This document shows positions 7,455-14,164 of a stretch of DNA of 14,559 nt, in pieces. Made by a program: the position numbers and the translations under genes. The DNA is from an uncultured Clostridia bacterium. Its GTDB lineage: Bacteria; Bacillota; Clostridia; Oscillospirales; Oscillospiraceae. The notes beneath the pieces were generated by a model. The model was not told the DNA's origin. It saw only the letters and a program-made list of their open reading frames with translations, and searched no databases. The stretch covers positions 1 to 14,559 of the forward strand of contig CALERM010000061.1 of NCBI GenBank assembly GCA_937907715.1, read 5' to 3'. Position 1 is the stretch's first letter. Each line of letters begins with the position of its first letter.

Positions 7455-7478
7455 ATTTTTCTTTCCCGTTCCGTCACG

Positions 7479-8306
7479 CTACGACGCGATCTGACGCACC
7501 TCGCGCGTGACGCCGTTGACGTAGAACGAGCCTGCGTCGGTTTCAATCCGCCAGACCGGCACGAAGCGCAGTGCGCTCGAGGCGGTCTCGGAGTGGACAT
7601 AGCCCTGCTCGCATGAGACAATCTCGCTTCCGACCCAGCCGAGGCTGTCGCGGCTGGAAAGCAGCGCCACCAGCGCGTCTGCGCAGGAAATGCACGCGCT
7701 CTGCGACACGCGGACCAGCTCGCCCGCGGGGTAATACGTCCCGTCCACGCGCGAAAGGGCGCTGTTGCGGTAGGTAAACGTAAGCGCACTTTCAAACACC
7801 GGCACGCCGCAGAGGCTCTGCACCGCCGTGACGCTGTAGACGCCCGCGGATACGCGCACCGGCTCAAAAATTTCGGCAATGTCAAAGTCCATCGAGCGCA
7901 GATACCGCCGGGTTGCGCGCGTCAGGTCGTGCGCCGCCGAGGCGTCTGTGAAGCGCCCCTCGAGCTGCCCCGTGCGGCTGAGCTGCAACGTGCCGCCAGC
8001 GGCGGAATACTGTGCCAGCATCCGCGCCGGAGCCTCTTCTTCTGCCGCCTTGCCGCCCAGAAGCGCCTGCGCGGCAGGCTTTGCGTCGGGGTTTTCCAGC
8101 TCGATGCTGTAGAGCGTCTGGCTGGCGGGAAGGCTCGAGGCGTCGAGGCTGAGTCCGTAGCTTTCATAGAGCGCTTCGAGCTTTTCGTGGACCTCTTTTT
8201 CGCTGCCGGCTCTTGCCGCCTGCGTCGGAACCACCGCGGGCAGCAGCCCGATAATTGCCAGCGCGAGAATCAGAAGGATCAGGTTCTTGATCTTGGAAAC
8301 AGACAT
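7479..8306 (-). CDS. WalI (YycI)-like regulator of the WalK kinase
   Basis: A 275-residue protein with one N-terminal membrane anchor (about residues 6-25) and an extracytoplasmic remainder. The tail, with the pattern PVWRIETDAGSFYVN near the C-terminus, resembles the end of YycI/PepSY-like folds that pack against WalK. In Bacillus and Staphylococcus, YycI joins YycH at the membrane and modulates WalK. Assignment here leans on topology, size and position (fourth gene after walR, walK, walH) more than on sequence likeness, so I leave the symbol empty. The start at 8306 has GGGAGG 7 bases upstream, placed within the 13 bases after the walH stop, so translation is probably coupled. No clear terminator follows; messenger may run on into murA. 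Confidence 0.7.
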   Translation of the reverse strand: MSVSKIKNLILLILALAIIGLLPAVVPTQAARAGSEKEVHEKLEALYESYGLSLDASSLPASQTLYSIELENPDAKPAAQALLGGKAAEEEAPARMLAQYSAAGGTLQLSRTGQLEGRFTDASAAHDLTRATRRYLRSMDFDIAEIFEPVRVSAGVYSVTAVQSLCGVPVFESALTFTYRNSALSRVDGTYYPAGELVRVSQSACISCADALVALLSSRDSLGWVGSEIVSCEQGYVHSETASSALRFVPVWRIETDAGSFYVNGVTREVRQIAS

Positions 8307-8319
8307 GCGCTACCTCCCG

Positions 8320-9603
8320 TTACGACTGCCAGCCGGCGGTAATTCCGGCGGCTGTGTCGCTGTAGACCAGACGAAGCGCGCTTCCTTCCGGCAAAATCGC
8401 CGCCGCCTGCGCGGGCGGAAGGACGGAAAGCGTCTGCGTCGTCAGCGTATAGGCGCGCAGCACCAGCCGGACCTGCACAATGGATACGCCCGAGAAGCGA
8501 ACCTCCGCACCGTAGCCGCCGGCGGGCAGAACGGGGATGCCGTCCAGGAAATAATCGAAGGTGCAGACGCTCTCACTGCCGTTTTGTTCAAGGTCTGTCA
8601 GATAGAGCCGGGCGTCGGAGTCTATGCCGTCGGTCATGGTGGAAAGAAGACTCCTGGCGCACTCGACCAGCTCCGCCTGCTCGCCCGACGCTGCCTGAAA
8701 GCGCGTGGACTGCGCGTCGGCGCGCAGCAGAAGCTCGCCCGATGCCGAGATGGACAGCGCGTAGCCGGTTTCGGTGTAGGTGGTGTTTCCGGCGTCGTCG
8801 GTGTAGCGGGCGTCGCCGTAGGGGTTGAAGCCCAGCGTGGAGGCAAGGGCATCGGAAAAGCGTGCGTCGCACGGATTTGCCGCTTCGGCGGCATGCAGCT
8901 GCGGTGTCTGCCCCGGAAGAAGACTCAGGGGCTCTACGGAGGAAAAGCGCGCCTGCGTGTCTTCAAAGGCGAAGAAGCTGCCGTCCGGCGTGCAGCTTTG
9001 CAGAAGCTGCTCGAGTGCGTCGCCATCGAGCTGCGTCTGGCAGACAAACAGCTCGCTGCCTGCCAGATACAGGTTCACCGCCGCATCCTCGTTTGCCAGC
9101 ACCAGCCACTGCGCGCCGATCGTTTCCTCCAGCGCCGTCTCCACCTGCAGCCACGACGCGGCAAGCGCCGCGGAAATTTCTCCCGGATAGCGGAAGGCGA
9201 CCGAGGTTTTGCCGAGCGCGGTCTGCATGCGAAGCGCGCTTGTGCGCTGCGGCTCCTGCGCGGTTTCCAGCGCCTGCCCGAGCGCCGCGCCGAACTGCTC
9301 GAAGGCGGTATCCAGCGCGGCAGTATCAAACTGGTAGCTGGTTCTTCCGGCGGGGTTTCGCACGGAGACGGCAACCGGCTGCGCAGCGCCCGTGACGCTT
9401 GCGGCGTCCGCCATCGGCGCGGGGGACAGATCGCCCTGTGAAATTCCCATTACGGAGGCAAACGGGCGCACCAGCGCCGCCAGCCAAGGCGTATCCGTTA
9501 CCGTCTTTGCCGGAAGCGCCAGAACCGTCAGCACCAGAACCGTCAGCGCCAGCAGCGCAATGAGCAGGTTTTTCGCCCGTTCAAGCCATTTTCGTCTGCG
9601 CAT
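8320..9603 (-). CDS. WalH (YycH)-like regulator of the WalK kinase
   Basis: A 427-residue protein with a short basic N-terminus, a single membrane helix (about 11-30) and a large extracytoplasmic part. This matches the topology and length of YycH, which forms a complex with YycI and WalK and adjusts kinase activity. The sequence is low in recognisable motifs; the C-terminal segment (from about 370) has the VRFSGVSIVQVRLVLRAY and LRLVYSDT patterns seen in YycH-type repeats. Operon position between walK and the walI-like gene is the strongest argument. The start at 9603 follows GGAGG by 6 bases, 33 bases after the walK stop. Whether it inhibits (as in Bacillus) or activates (as in Staphylococcus) the kinase cannot be judged. 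Confidence 0.75.
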   Translation of the reverse strand: MRRRKWLERAKNLLIALLALTVLVLTVLALPAKTVTDTPWLAALVRPFASVMGISQGDLSPAPMADAASVTGAAQPVAVSVRNPAGRTSYQFDTAALDTAFEQFGAALGQALETAQEPQRTSALRMQTALGKTSVAFRYPGEISAALAASWLQVETALEETIGAQWLVLANEDAAVNLYLAGSELFVCQTQLDGDALEQLLQSCTPDGSFFAFEDTQARFSSVEPLSLLPGQTPQLHAAEAANPCDARFSDALASTLGFNPYGDARYTDDAGNTTYTETGYALSISASGELLLRADAQSTRFQAASGEQAELVECARSLLSTMTDGIDSDARLYLTDLEQNGSESVCTFDYFLDGIPVLPAGGYGAEVRFSGVSIVQVRLVLRAYTLTTQTLSVLPPAQAAAILPEGSALRLVYSDTAAGITAGWQS

Positions 9604-9636
9604 GGTCTGCCTCCTTTCTCAAAATTCCGGTCTTGC

Positions 9637-11391
9637 TTATTTTTCGGGCGGCGCGGCGGGAAGGGTGATGCGCACGTCGGTGCCCTCGCCGTAGACCGAG
9701 TCGATCTTGATCTCGCCCTTGTGCTGCGAGAGAATTTCCCGGGCAATGGAAAGGCCCAGTCCCGTGCCGCCGGACTCGCGCGATCTTGCCTTGTCGACGC
9801 GATAGAACCGCTCAAACAGCCGCGGCAGATCCTTTTCGGGAATGCCGATGCCGTTATCCGTGACGCGGACGAAGACGGATTTGCCGCTTGAGCCTGCGTA
9901 AATTTCAATTTTGCCGCCGTCGGGGGTGTATTTGATGGCGTTCGAGACGATGTTCATGACCACCTGCTCGATGCGTTCGCGGTCGCCAAGCACGTCGGGG
10001 ATGTTGTCCTCGCAGTGGAAGGTGATCGTGTGGTGGTGGTTCTGCTCGGCGTTGAGCCGCGCGGCCTCGTAGACATTGGAGATGGCCTTGGCAAACGAGA
10101 AGCGCGAAATGTTCATCTCCATCTTGCCGTAGTCGATCTTGCTGAGCGTGAGAAGGTCCTGCACAATGCGGGTCATGCGGTCGGCTTCGTTAATAATAAC
10201 GCCCATGAAGTTATCGTGCAGCTCGCGCGGCAGCTCGTCTCCGGCGGAGACGATGGTTTCGGCGTAGGATTTGATGTTGGTCAGCGGCGTGCGCAGCTCA
10301 TGCGACACGTTCGCGACAAACTCGCGCCGGGACTGCTCGCTTTTTCTCTGCTCGGTCACATCATGGATGACGACCAGCGCGCCGCCCTGCGTCTGATCGG
10401 AGGAAAACGGCGCCATGAAAAGCTCCAGCTCCCGGTCGCCCGCCGTCTTCTGCGCCTCTAAGTACTGCGGGCGCTTTAAGGTCAGCAGCGTGTCCAGCTC
10501 CGCTTGATCGGCGAATAATTCGTCAAACGTCGTCGTGGGGTCGAGCGGGCGCGCCAGCATCTGCGTCGCGGCGGGGTTGCAGTGAATGAGATTGCCCGCA
10601 GCCGAGAAGGCGACGACGCCGTCGGTCATGTGCAGAAACAGCGTTGAGAGCTTGTTGCGCTCGTTCTCCGCCTCCGAAATCGTGTCCTGCAAAACCTTTG
10701 CCATGTGGTTGAAGTTCCGCGTCAGAACGCCGATTTCGTCCTGCCCCTCGACCTCAATGCGCTGGGAAAAATCGCCTGCGGCGACCTGCCGCGTGCCAAG
10801 CGTCAGCGCGCGGATGGGCGTGATGAGAATCTGCGCAAGAAGGAACGATAAAACCACGCAGATCACAAGACCGAGTCCCAAAGCGCTCAGGATGATCGAA
10901 AAGAGCTCTCCTGTGAGCGCGTCGACCGTTGCGCGGCTGTCTAAAATATAGACGATGTACGTGCCGTCTGCCGATACAATCGGAACGGCCAGGTCCATGA
11001 AGCTGCTCGTGATCGAGCCCTCCTGCCCGACCTCGCCGTTCATCGCTGTCAGAAGGTTCGCCGTCATGGACACGCTTGTCTGCTGGTTGGAGCTGGCAAG
11101 GACGTTTCCGGTTTCGTCCAGAATATAGACGTTCCGCGTTGCAATGTCGATGCCGAGACCTGCCTGCGCCATTAAGAGCTCTTTCATCCGCTCGGGCGCG
11201 TTCTGCTCCTGCGCGGGGATTTCCTGCAATTGACCGATGAACTCGGGCGAGAAGGTTTTTTCCATCTGCTCATAGAACTGGGAGATATAGAAGTTGCCGA
11301 CGCCGTTGATTAAAAACGCGCCGATCACACACATCAGGGCAAGAATCAGGATCACCATGATCATGACCAGCTTGGTACGCAGAGACCGCAT
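9637..11391 (-). CDS. walK: WalK (VicK/YycG)-type sensor histidine kinase
   Basis: A 584-residue membrane kinase that phosphorylates WalR in response to the state of the cell wall. Order of parts: membrane helix 1 (about 8-30); extracytoplasmic sensor (about 31-163); membrane helix 2 (about 164-190); HAMP (about 191-243, TPIRALTLGTRQVAAGDF); PAS (about 246-345, with DGVVAF and NPAATQML); phosphoacceptor His364 in FVANVSHELRTP; ATPase N box with Asn480 and Asn484; G1 box DNGIGIP at 512-518; FERFYRVDKARSR; and G2 box GGTGLGLSIA. The HAMP-PAS-HisKA arrangement with a full extracellular loop is that of WalK in low-GC Firmicutes rather than the short streptococcal form. The start at 11391 has GGAGG 8 bases upstream, 55 bases after walR. 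It precedes walH- and walI-like genes. Confidence 0.93.
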   Translation of the reverse strand: MRSLRTKLVMIMVILILALMCVIGAFLINGVGNFYISQFYEQMEKTFSPEFIGQLQEIPAQEQNAPERMKELLMAQAGLGIDIATRNVYILDETGNVLASSNQQTSVSMTANLLTAMNGEVGQEGSITSSFMDLAVPIVSADGTYIVYILDSRATVDALTGELFSIILSALGLGLVICVVLSFLLAQILITPIRALTLGTRQVAAGDFSQRIEVEGQDEIGVLTRNFNHMAKVLQDTISEAENERNKLSTLFLHMTDGVVAFSAAGNLIHCNPAATQMLARPLDPTTTFDELFADQAELDTLLTLKRPQYLEAQKTAGDRELELFMAPFSSDQTQGGALVVIHDVTEQRKSEQSRREFVANVSHELRTPLTNIKSYAETIVSAGDELPRELHDNFMGVIINEADRMTRIVQDLLTLSKIDYGKMEMNISRFSFAKAISNVYEAARLNAEQNHHHTITFHCEDNIPDVLGDRERIEQVVMNIVSNAIKYTPDGGKIEIYAGSSGKSVFVRVTDNGIGIPEKDLPRLFERFYRVDKARSRESGGTGLGLSIAREILSQHKGEIKIDSVYGEGTDVRITLPAAPPEK

Positions 11392-11446
11392 CGCCTCGCC
11401 CTCCTTTCAGCCTTTCAAATTCTCTTTTTCCGATACGCCGCGTTTT

Positions 11447-12148
11447 TCAGGGTGCAAAGTAATAGCCCGCGCCGCGCTTGGTGAGAATATACTGTGGCTT
11501 GCCGGGGTCGTCCTCGATCTTTTCGCGAAGTCTTCGGACCGTCACGTCCACAGTGCGCATGTCGCCGAAATAATCGTAATTCCAGACCTTCTGCATGAGG
11601 TCCTCGCGCGTGAAGACCTTGCCCCGCTCGCGAATCAGGTGCATGAGAAGATCGTATTCCTTCTGTGTCAGATCCACCGGCTCGCCGGATTTTGTCACCG
11701 AGAACGTCGACGGCTCGATGGTCAGCGCGCCCGCCGTCAGGAGCGCCCCGACGGAGGCTCTGGCGTTTAAATCCAGGCTTCTTCTTCGGATGTTCGCCCG
11801 CACGCGCGCCATCAGCTCACGCATGGAAAAGGGCTTTGTCATATAGTCGTCCGCGCCCGCCTCGAGTCCGAAGACCTTGTCCGTCTCCTCCTCGCGCGCG
11901 GTCAGCATGATGATGGGAACCGTGCTTCCCGCCTCGCGCAGATTCTTGCAGATGTCAAACCCGTTCATTTTGGGAAGCATCACGTCAAGTAAAATCAGGT
12001 CCGGGTCTTTGGTCCTTGCCAGCTCGAGTCCCGTTTCGCCGTCGAGCGCCTCGAGCGTGTCGTAGCCCTCGCGCTTGAGATTGAATTTCAGAATTTCCAC
12101 AATCGCCCGCTCGTCCTCGACGATCAGGATGCACTTTTTTTCTTCCAT
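11447..12148 (-). CDS. walR: WalR (VicR/YycF)-type response regulator
   Basis: A 233-residue OmpR/PhoB-type transcription factor, usually essential in Firmicutes and controlling wall hydrolases and other envelope genes. Receiver domain residues about 5-118: acidic pocket Glu11-Asp12, phosphoacceptor Asp55 in LLDVMLPK, Thr in MLTARE, and TKPF. The winged-helix domain covers about 135-231, with VWNYDYFGDMRTVDVTVRRLREKIED and the end TKRGAGYYF typical of WalR and PhoP-like regulators. The gene pair with a HAMP-PAS kinase and WalH/WalI-like partners is what favours WalR over PhoP. The start at 12148 has GGAGG 8 bases upstream. I find no good promoter in the 61-base gap to rsmF, so it may be read from the rsmF promoter or from one inside rsmF. 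Confidence 0.92.
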   Translation of the reverse strand: MEEKKCILIVEDERAIVEILKFNLKREGYDTLEALDGETGLELARTKDPDLILLDVMLPKMNGFDICKNLREAGSTVPIIMLTAREEETDKVFGLEAGADDYMTKPFSMRELMARVRANIRRRSLDLNARASVGALLTAGALTIEPSTFSVTKSGEPVDLTQKEYDLLMHLIRERGKVFTREDLMQKVWNYDYFGDMRTVDVTVRRLREKIEDDPGKPQYILTKRGAGYYFAP

Positions 12149-12171
12149 GGAGCCTTCCTCCTTTTATACAC

Positions 12172-12205
12172 AGCCGGCGCTCAGAAAAGCGCCGGCTTTT
12201 CCGGC
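12172..12205 (-). terminator. Overlapping stem-loops after rsmF (intrinsic terminator, partial)
   Basis: Two alternative hairpins follow the rsmF stop on the minus strand. The longer has a perfect 10-base GC-rich stem (12172-12181 with 12188-12197, 6-base loop) but no T run behind it in this direction; it does have TTTT on the plus strand, where no gene needs it. The shorter pairs GCCGG (12201-12205) with CCGGC (12191-12195) and is followed by GCTTTTCT. They share the middle arm, so only one can form. Confidence 0.55.
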
Positions 12206-12209
12206 AATT

Positions 12210-13541
12210 TTAGCGCCTGAGCGCCTTCGGATAGTGATTTTTGAGCGTCTGCCCGTCGCCCTTTGCCCAGCCGAGGCTAAGCCCGTCGACCTGCACCAGC
12301 GTCCAGCCGCGCGTGTCTGCTGCCAGCACGTCTCCGGCGAGATAGCGGCGGATTTCCTCGCTTTCTGCCGGGAACGAAACATGGTTCGGCAGTTCCTTTA
12401 ACCACAGCGCCCAGGCATGCGCAGGCTTGAGCCGGTTTTTGAGCACCTCTCCGAGCTCCAGTCCCGCGCGCAGCACATGAAGCCCCTTGAGGCTCGGCAG
12501 CTCCTCCGGCGCAAGATACACGTTCTGTCCGAACAACAGGATTTTCCCTTCCGGAAGCGCCGCGCCCGTCTGCCTGCAAAATTCATCCAGCTCCTTCGGA
12601 CGCTTCGCCGCAGGCTCCAAAGGCATTTCTTCTCCCGGCGCATCGCCCGCTCTGCGCAGCACCGCGCAGTAGTGCCCCTCGCCGAGTAGCTTCTGCGGCA
12701 TCAGCCGGAAGGTCTTCTCCAGTCCCGGCATGGGATTTTCGATCCAGTCGGGACGCCCGGGGGAGAACCACGGCGCAGATACCTCTTCCACGGAAAAGTC
12801 CGGGTGCGCGCGCAAAAACGCGCTGACGCCCGCCTCGTTTTCCTCCGGCGCAAACGTGCAGGTCGAATAGACCAGCCTGCCGCCCGGGCGGAGCATGACG
12901 GACGCCGAATGCAGAATCTCCGCCTGCCGCCGGGCGCACATGCGGACCGTTTCCTCCGACCAGTCGGTTACCGCCGCCTCTTCCTTGCGGAACATGCCCT
13001 CGCCGGAGCAGGGCGCGTCGACGAGAATTTGATCGAAGTACCCCGCAAAGCGCGTCTGCAGCCGCTGCGGATGCTCATTTAAGACCAGCGCGTTCGCAAT
13101 GCCCAGCCGCTCGATGTTCGAGGCGAGAATTTTTGCGCGCTTGGGGTTTATTTCGTTGCAGACCAGAAGCCCGCGCCCGCGCATTCTCCCCGTCAGCTGC
13201 GTGGATTTTCCGCCGGGGGCGGCGCACAGGTCCAGAACCCGCTCCCCGGGCTGCGGGTCCAGCAGCGCCGCAGGCGCCATCGCGCTCGCCTCCTGCAGAT
13301 AGTATAGTCCCGCCTCATGATAGGCAGATTTCCCGGGTCTTGTTTCCGGATCGTAGTAAAACCCGCACGGCTCCCACGGCACAGGGCGCAGTGAGAAGCC
13401 GGACAGATCGGGGAGCGTCTTCGTTTTCAGCGGGTTCAGGCGCAGCGCAACTGCGCGGGGACGCGAGAAGCTATCGAGAAAGGCGTCATAGTCCGCGCCC
13501 AACAGCCTCTGCATCCGTTTTGTAAAAGCCTCCGGAAGCAT
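12210..13541 (-). CDS. rsmF: RsmF-type 16S rRNA (cytosine-C5) methyltransferase, NOL1/NOP2/Sun family
   Basis: A 443-residue SAM-dependent enzyme that methylates carbon 5 of a cytosine in rRNA. The N-terminal region (about 1-90) is the usual RNA-binding lead-in. SAM motif I is DLCAAPGGK at 104-112; motif IV is DAPCSGEGMF with Cys178 (product release); motif VI is YSTCTF with the nucleophile Cys228. The C-terminal 150 residues form the RsmF extension ending in a PUA-like FTS segment (GLSLGWAKGDG, then KNHYPKALR), which separates it from RsmB. The frame is open for another 43 codons upstream, but the ATG at 13541 has GGAGGT 7 bases ahead and matches the family start. The exact target base in this organism is not knowable here; E. 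coli RsmF modifies C1407. It lies upstream of walR on the same strand, separated by stem-loops. Confidence 0.9.
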   Translation of the reverse strand: MLPEAFTKRMQRLLGADYDAFLDSFSRPRAVALRLNPLKTKTLPDLSGFSLRPVPWEPCGFYYDPETRPGKSAYHEAGLYYLQEASAMAPAALLDPQPGERVLDLCAAPGGKSTQLTGRMRGRGLLVCNEINPKRAKILASNIERLGIANALVLNEHPQRLQTRFAGYFDQILVDAPCSGEGMFRKEEAAVTDWSEETVRMCARRQAEILHSASVMLRPGGRLVYSTCTFAPEENEAGVSAFLRAHPDFSVEEVSAPWFSPGRPDWIENPMPGLEKTFRLMPQKLLGEGHYCAVLRRAGDAPGEEMPLEPAAKRPKELDEFCRQTGAALPEGKILLFGQNVYLAPEELPSLKGLHVLRAGLELGEVLKNRLKPAHAWALWLKELPNHVSFPAESEEIRRYLAGDVLAADTRGWTLVQVDGLSLGWAKGDGQTLKNHYPKALRR

Positions 13542-13578
13542 GCGCTTCACCTCCCAAAGAAAATGCCGATACAGGTTT

Positions 13579-13607
13579 ATTATACTGCATGATGTGAAAA
13601 ATGAAAA
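13579..13607 (-). promoter_or_regulatory. Promoter of rsmF
   Basis: A perfect TATAAT (13579-13584, minus strand) with TTTTCA (13602-13607) 17 bases upstream. Transcription would start near 13572, about 30 bases before the ATG. It sits just after the DUF523 terminator, as expected for a new transcription unit. Confidence 0.7.
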
Positions 13608-13630
13608 GGGCGGTTTTGCACAGGCGGCGC

Positions 13631-13666
13631 AAAAAAGCGGAGCGTTCCGGAAACAGAACACTCCGC
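13631..13666 (-). terminator. Intrinsic terminator of the Nudix-DUF523 operon
   Basis: On the minus strand an 11-base stem (13656-13666 with 13637-13647, one G-U pair, 8-base loop) runs directly into six T residues (13636-13631). It lies 23 bases after the DUF523 stop. A textbook rho-independent terminator. Confidence 0.92.
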
Positions 13667-13689
13667 ACATCGTTGCTCAAAAAGATCGC

Positions 13690-14163
13690 TCAGAAGAAAG
13701 ACGGCTCCTCCGGCTGCGCGTCGTCCAGCTGCTCGAGAAGCGTCTCAATCTCGCTCTCGCCGAAAACTTCAATGCCGTTTGCCTTCAGAAGCTGCGCCGT
13801 CACGCCGTCTGCCGGAACGCGCGCGCCGGTGAAGGTCCCGTCGTAAATTTCGCCCGCGCCGCAGCTGGGGCTGCGCTCTTTCAGGACCGCCCGTTTGCAG
13901 CCAAACATGCGCGCCAGATGAAGCGCCTGCTCTGCGCCCCTTTGATACTGCGCGCTCACATCCGCGCCCGTTTTTGTCACCACGCCGCCCCCGGTCCGTT
14001 CCGCCGGCTCGCGCGGGGTGGGCAGTCCTCCCAGCTGCTCCGGACAGACGGGCACCAGCTGGCAGCGCCCCATGAGCGCCTCCACGGAAAGAACGGGGTT
14101 GCTGCCGCCGTCGTAGCGGCACGCCGCGCCAAGCAGGCACGCGCTGATCAGAATCGGTTCCAT
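13690..14163 (-). CDS. DUF523 family protein, TudS-like [4Fe-4S] desulfidase candidate
   Basis: A 157-residue cytoplasmic protein of the DUF523 family. One family member, TudS, removes sulfur from 2-thiouracil with a [4Fe-4S] cluster held by three cysteines. The matching positions here are Cys9 in SACLLG, Cys40 in VCPEQLGGL and Cys101 in RSPSCG; Glu42 beside Cys40 and a serine at 98 or 100 in the SPS motif resemble the residues reported as catalytic in TudS. Extra cysteines (15, 34, 89) are also present. The C-terminus is a short acidic tail. So a sulfur-removing activity on thiolated nucleobases or nucleosides is plausible, but most family members are uncharacterised. The start ATG at 14163 has AAGGA 6 bases upstream and lies one base after the Nudix stop, so the two are co-translated. 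A strong terminator follows. Confidence 0.85.
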   Translation of the reverse strand: MEPILISACLLGAACRYDGGSNPVLSVEALMGRCQLVPVCPEQLGGLPTPREPAERTGGGVVTKTGADVSAQYQRGAEQALHLARMFGCKRAVLKERSPSCGAGEIYDGTFTGARVPADGVTAQLLKANGIEVFGESEIETLLEQLDDAQPEEPSFF

Positions 14164-14164
14164 G

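Noticed and set aside
7441..7478. An intrinsic terminator after the walI-like gene
   Set aside because: The palindromes there are purely A/T-rich with one-base or no loops and lack a GC stem, so I see no support for a terminator.
8287..9441. A 384-codon plus-strand frame antisense to the walH-like gene
   Set aside because: walH has a membrane helix, good ribosome binding site and operon context; the antisense product is Arg/Gly-rich without motifs.
12155..12172. TATAAA just ahead of the walR ribosome binding site as a -10 element
   Set aside because: Transcription from it would begin within or after the GGAGG, removing the ribosome binding site, and no -35 sits at a proper distance because the stem-loop occupies that place.
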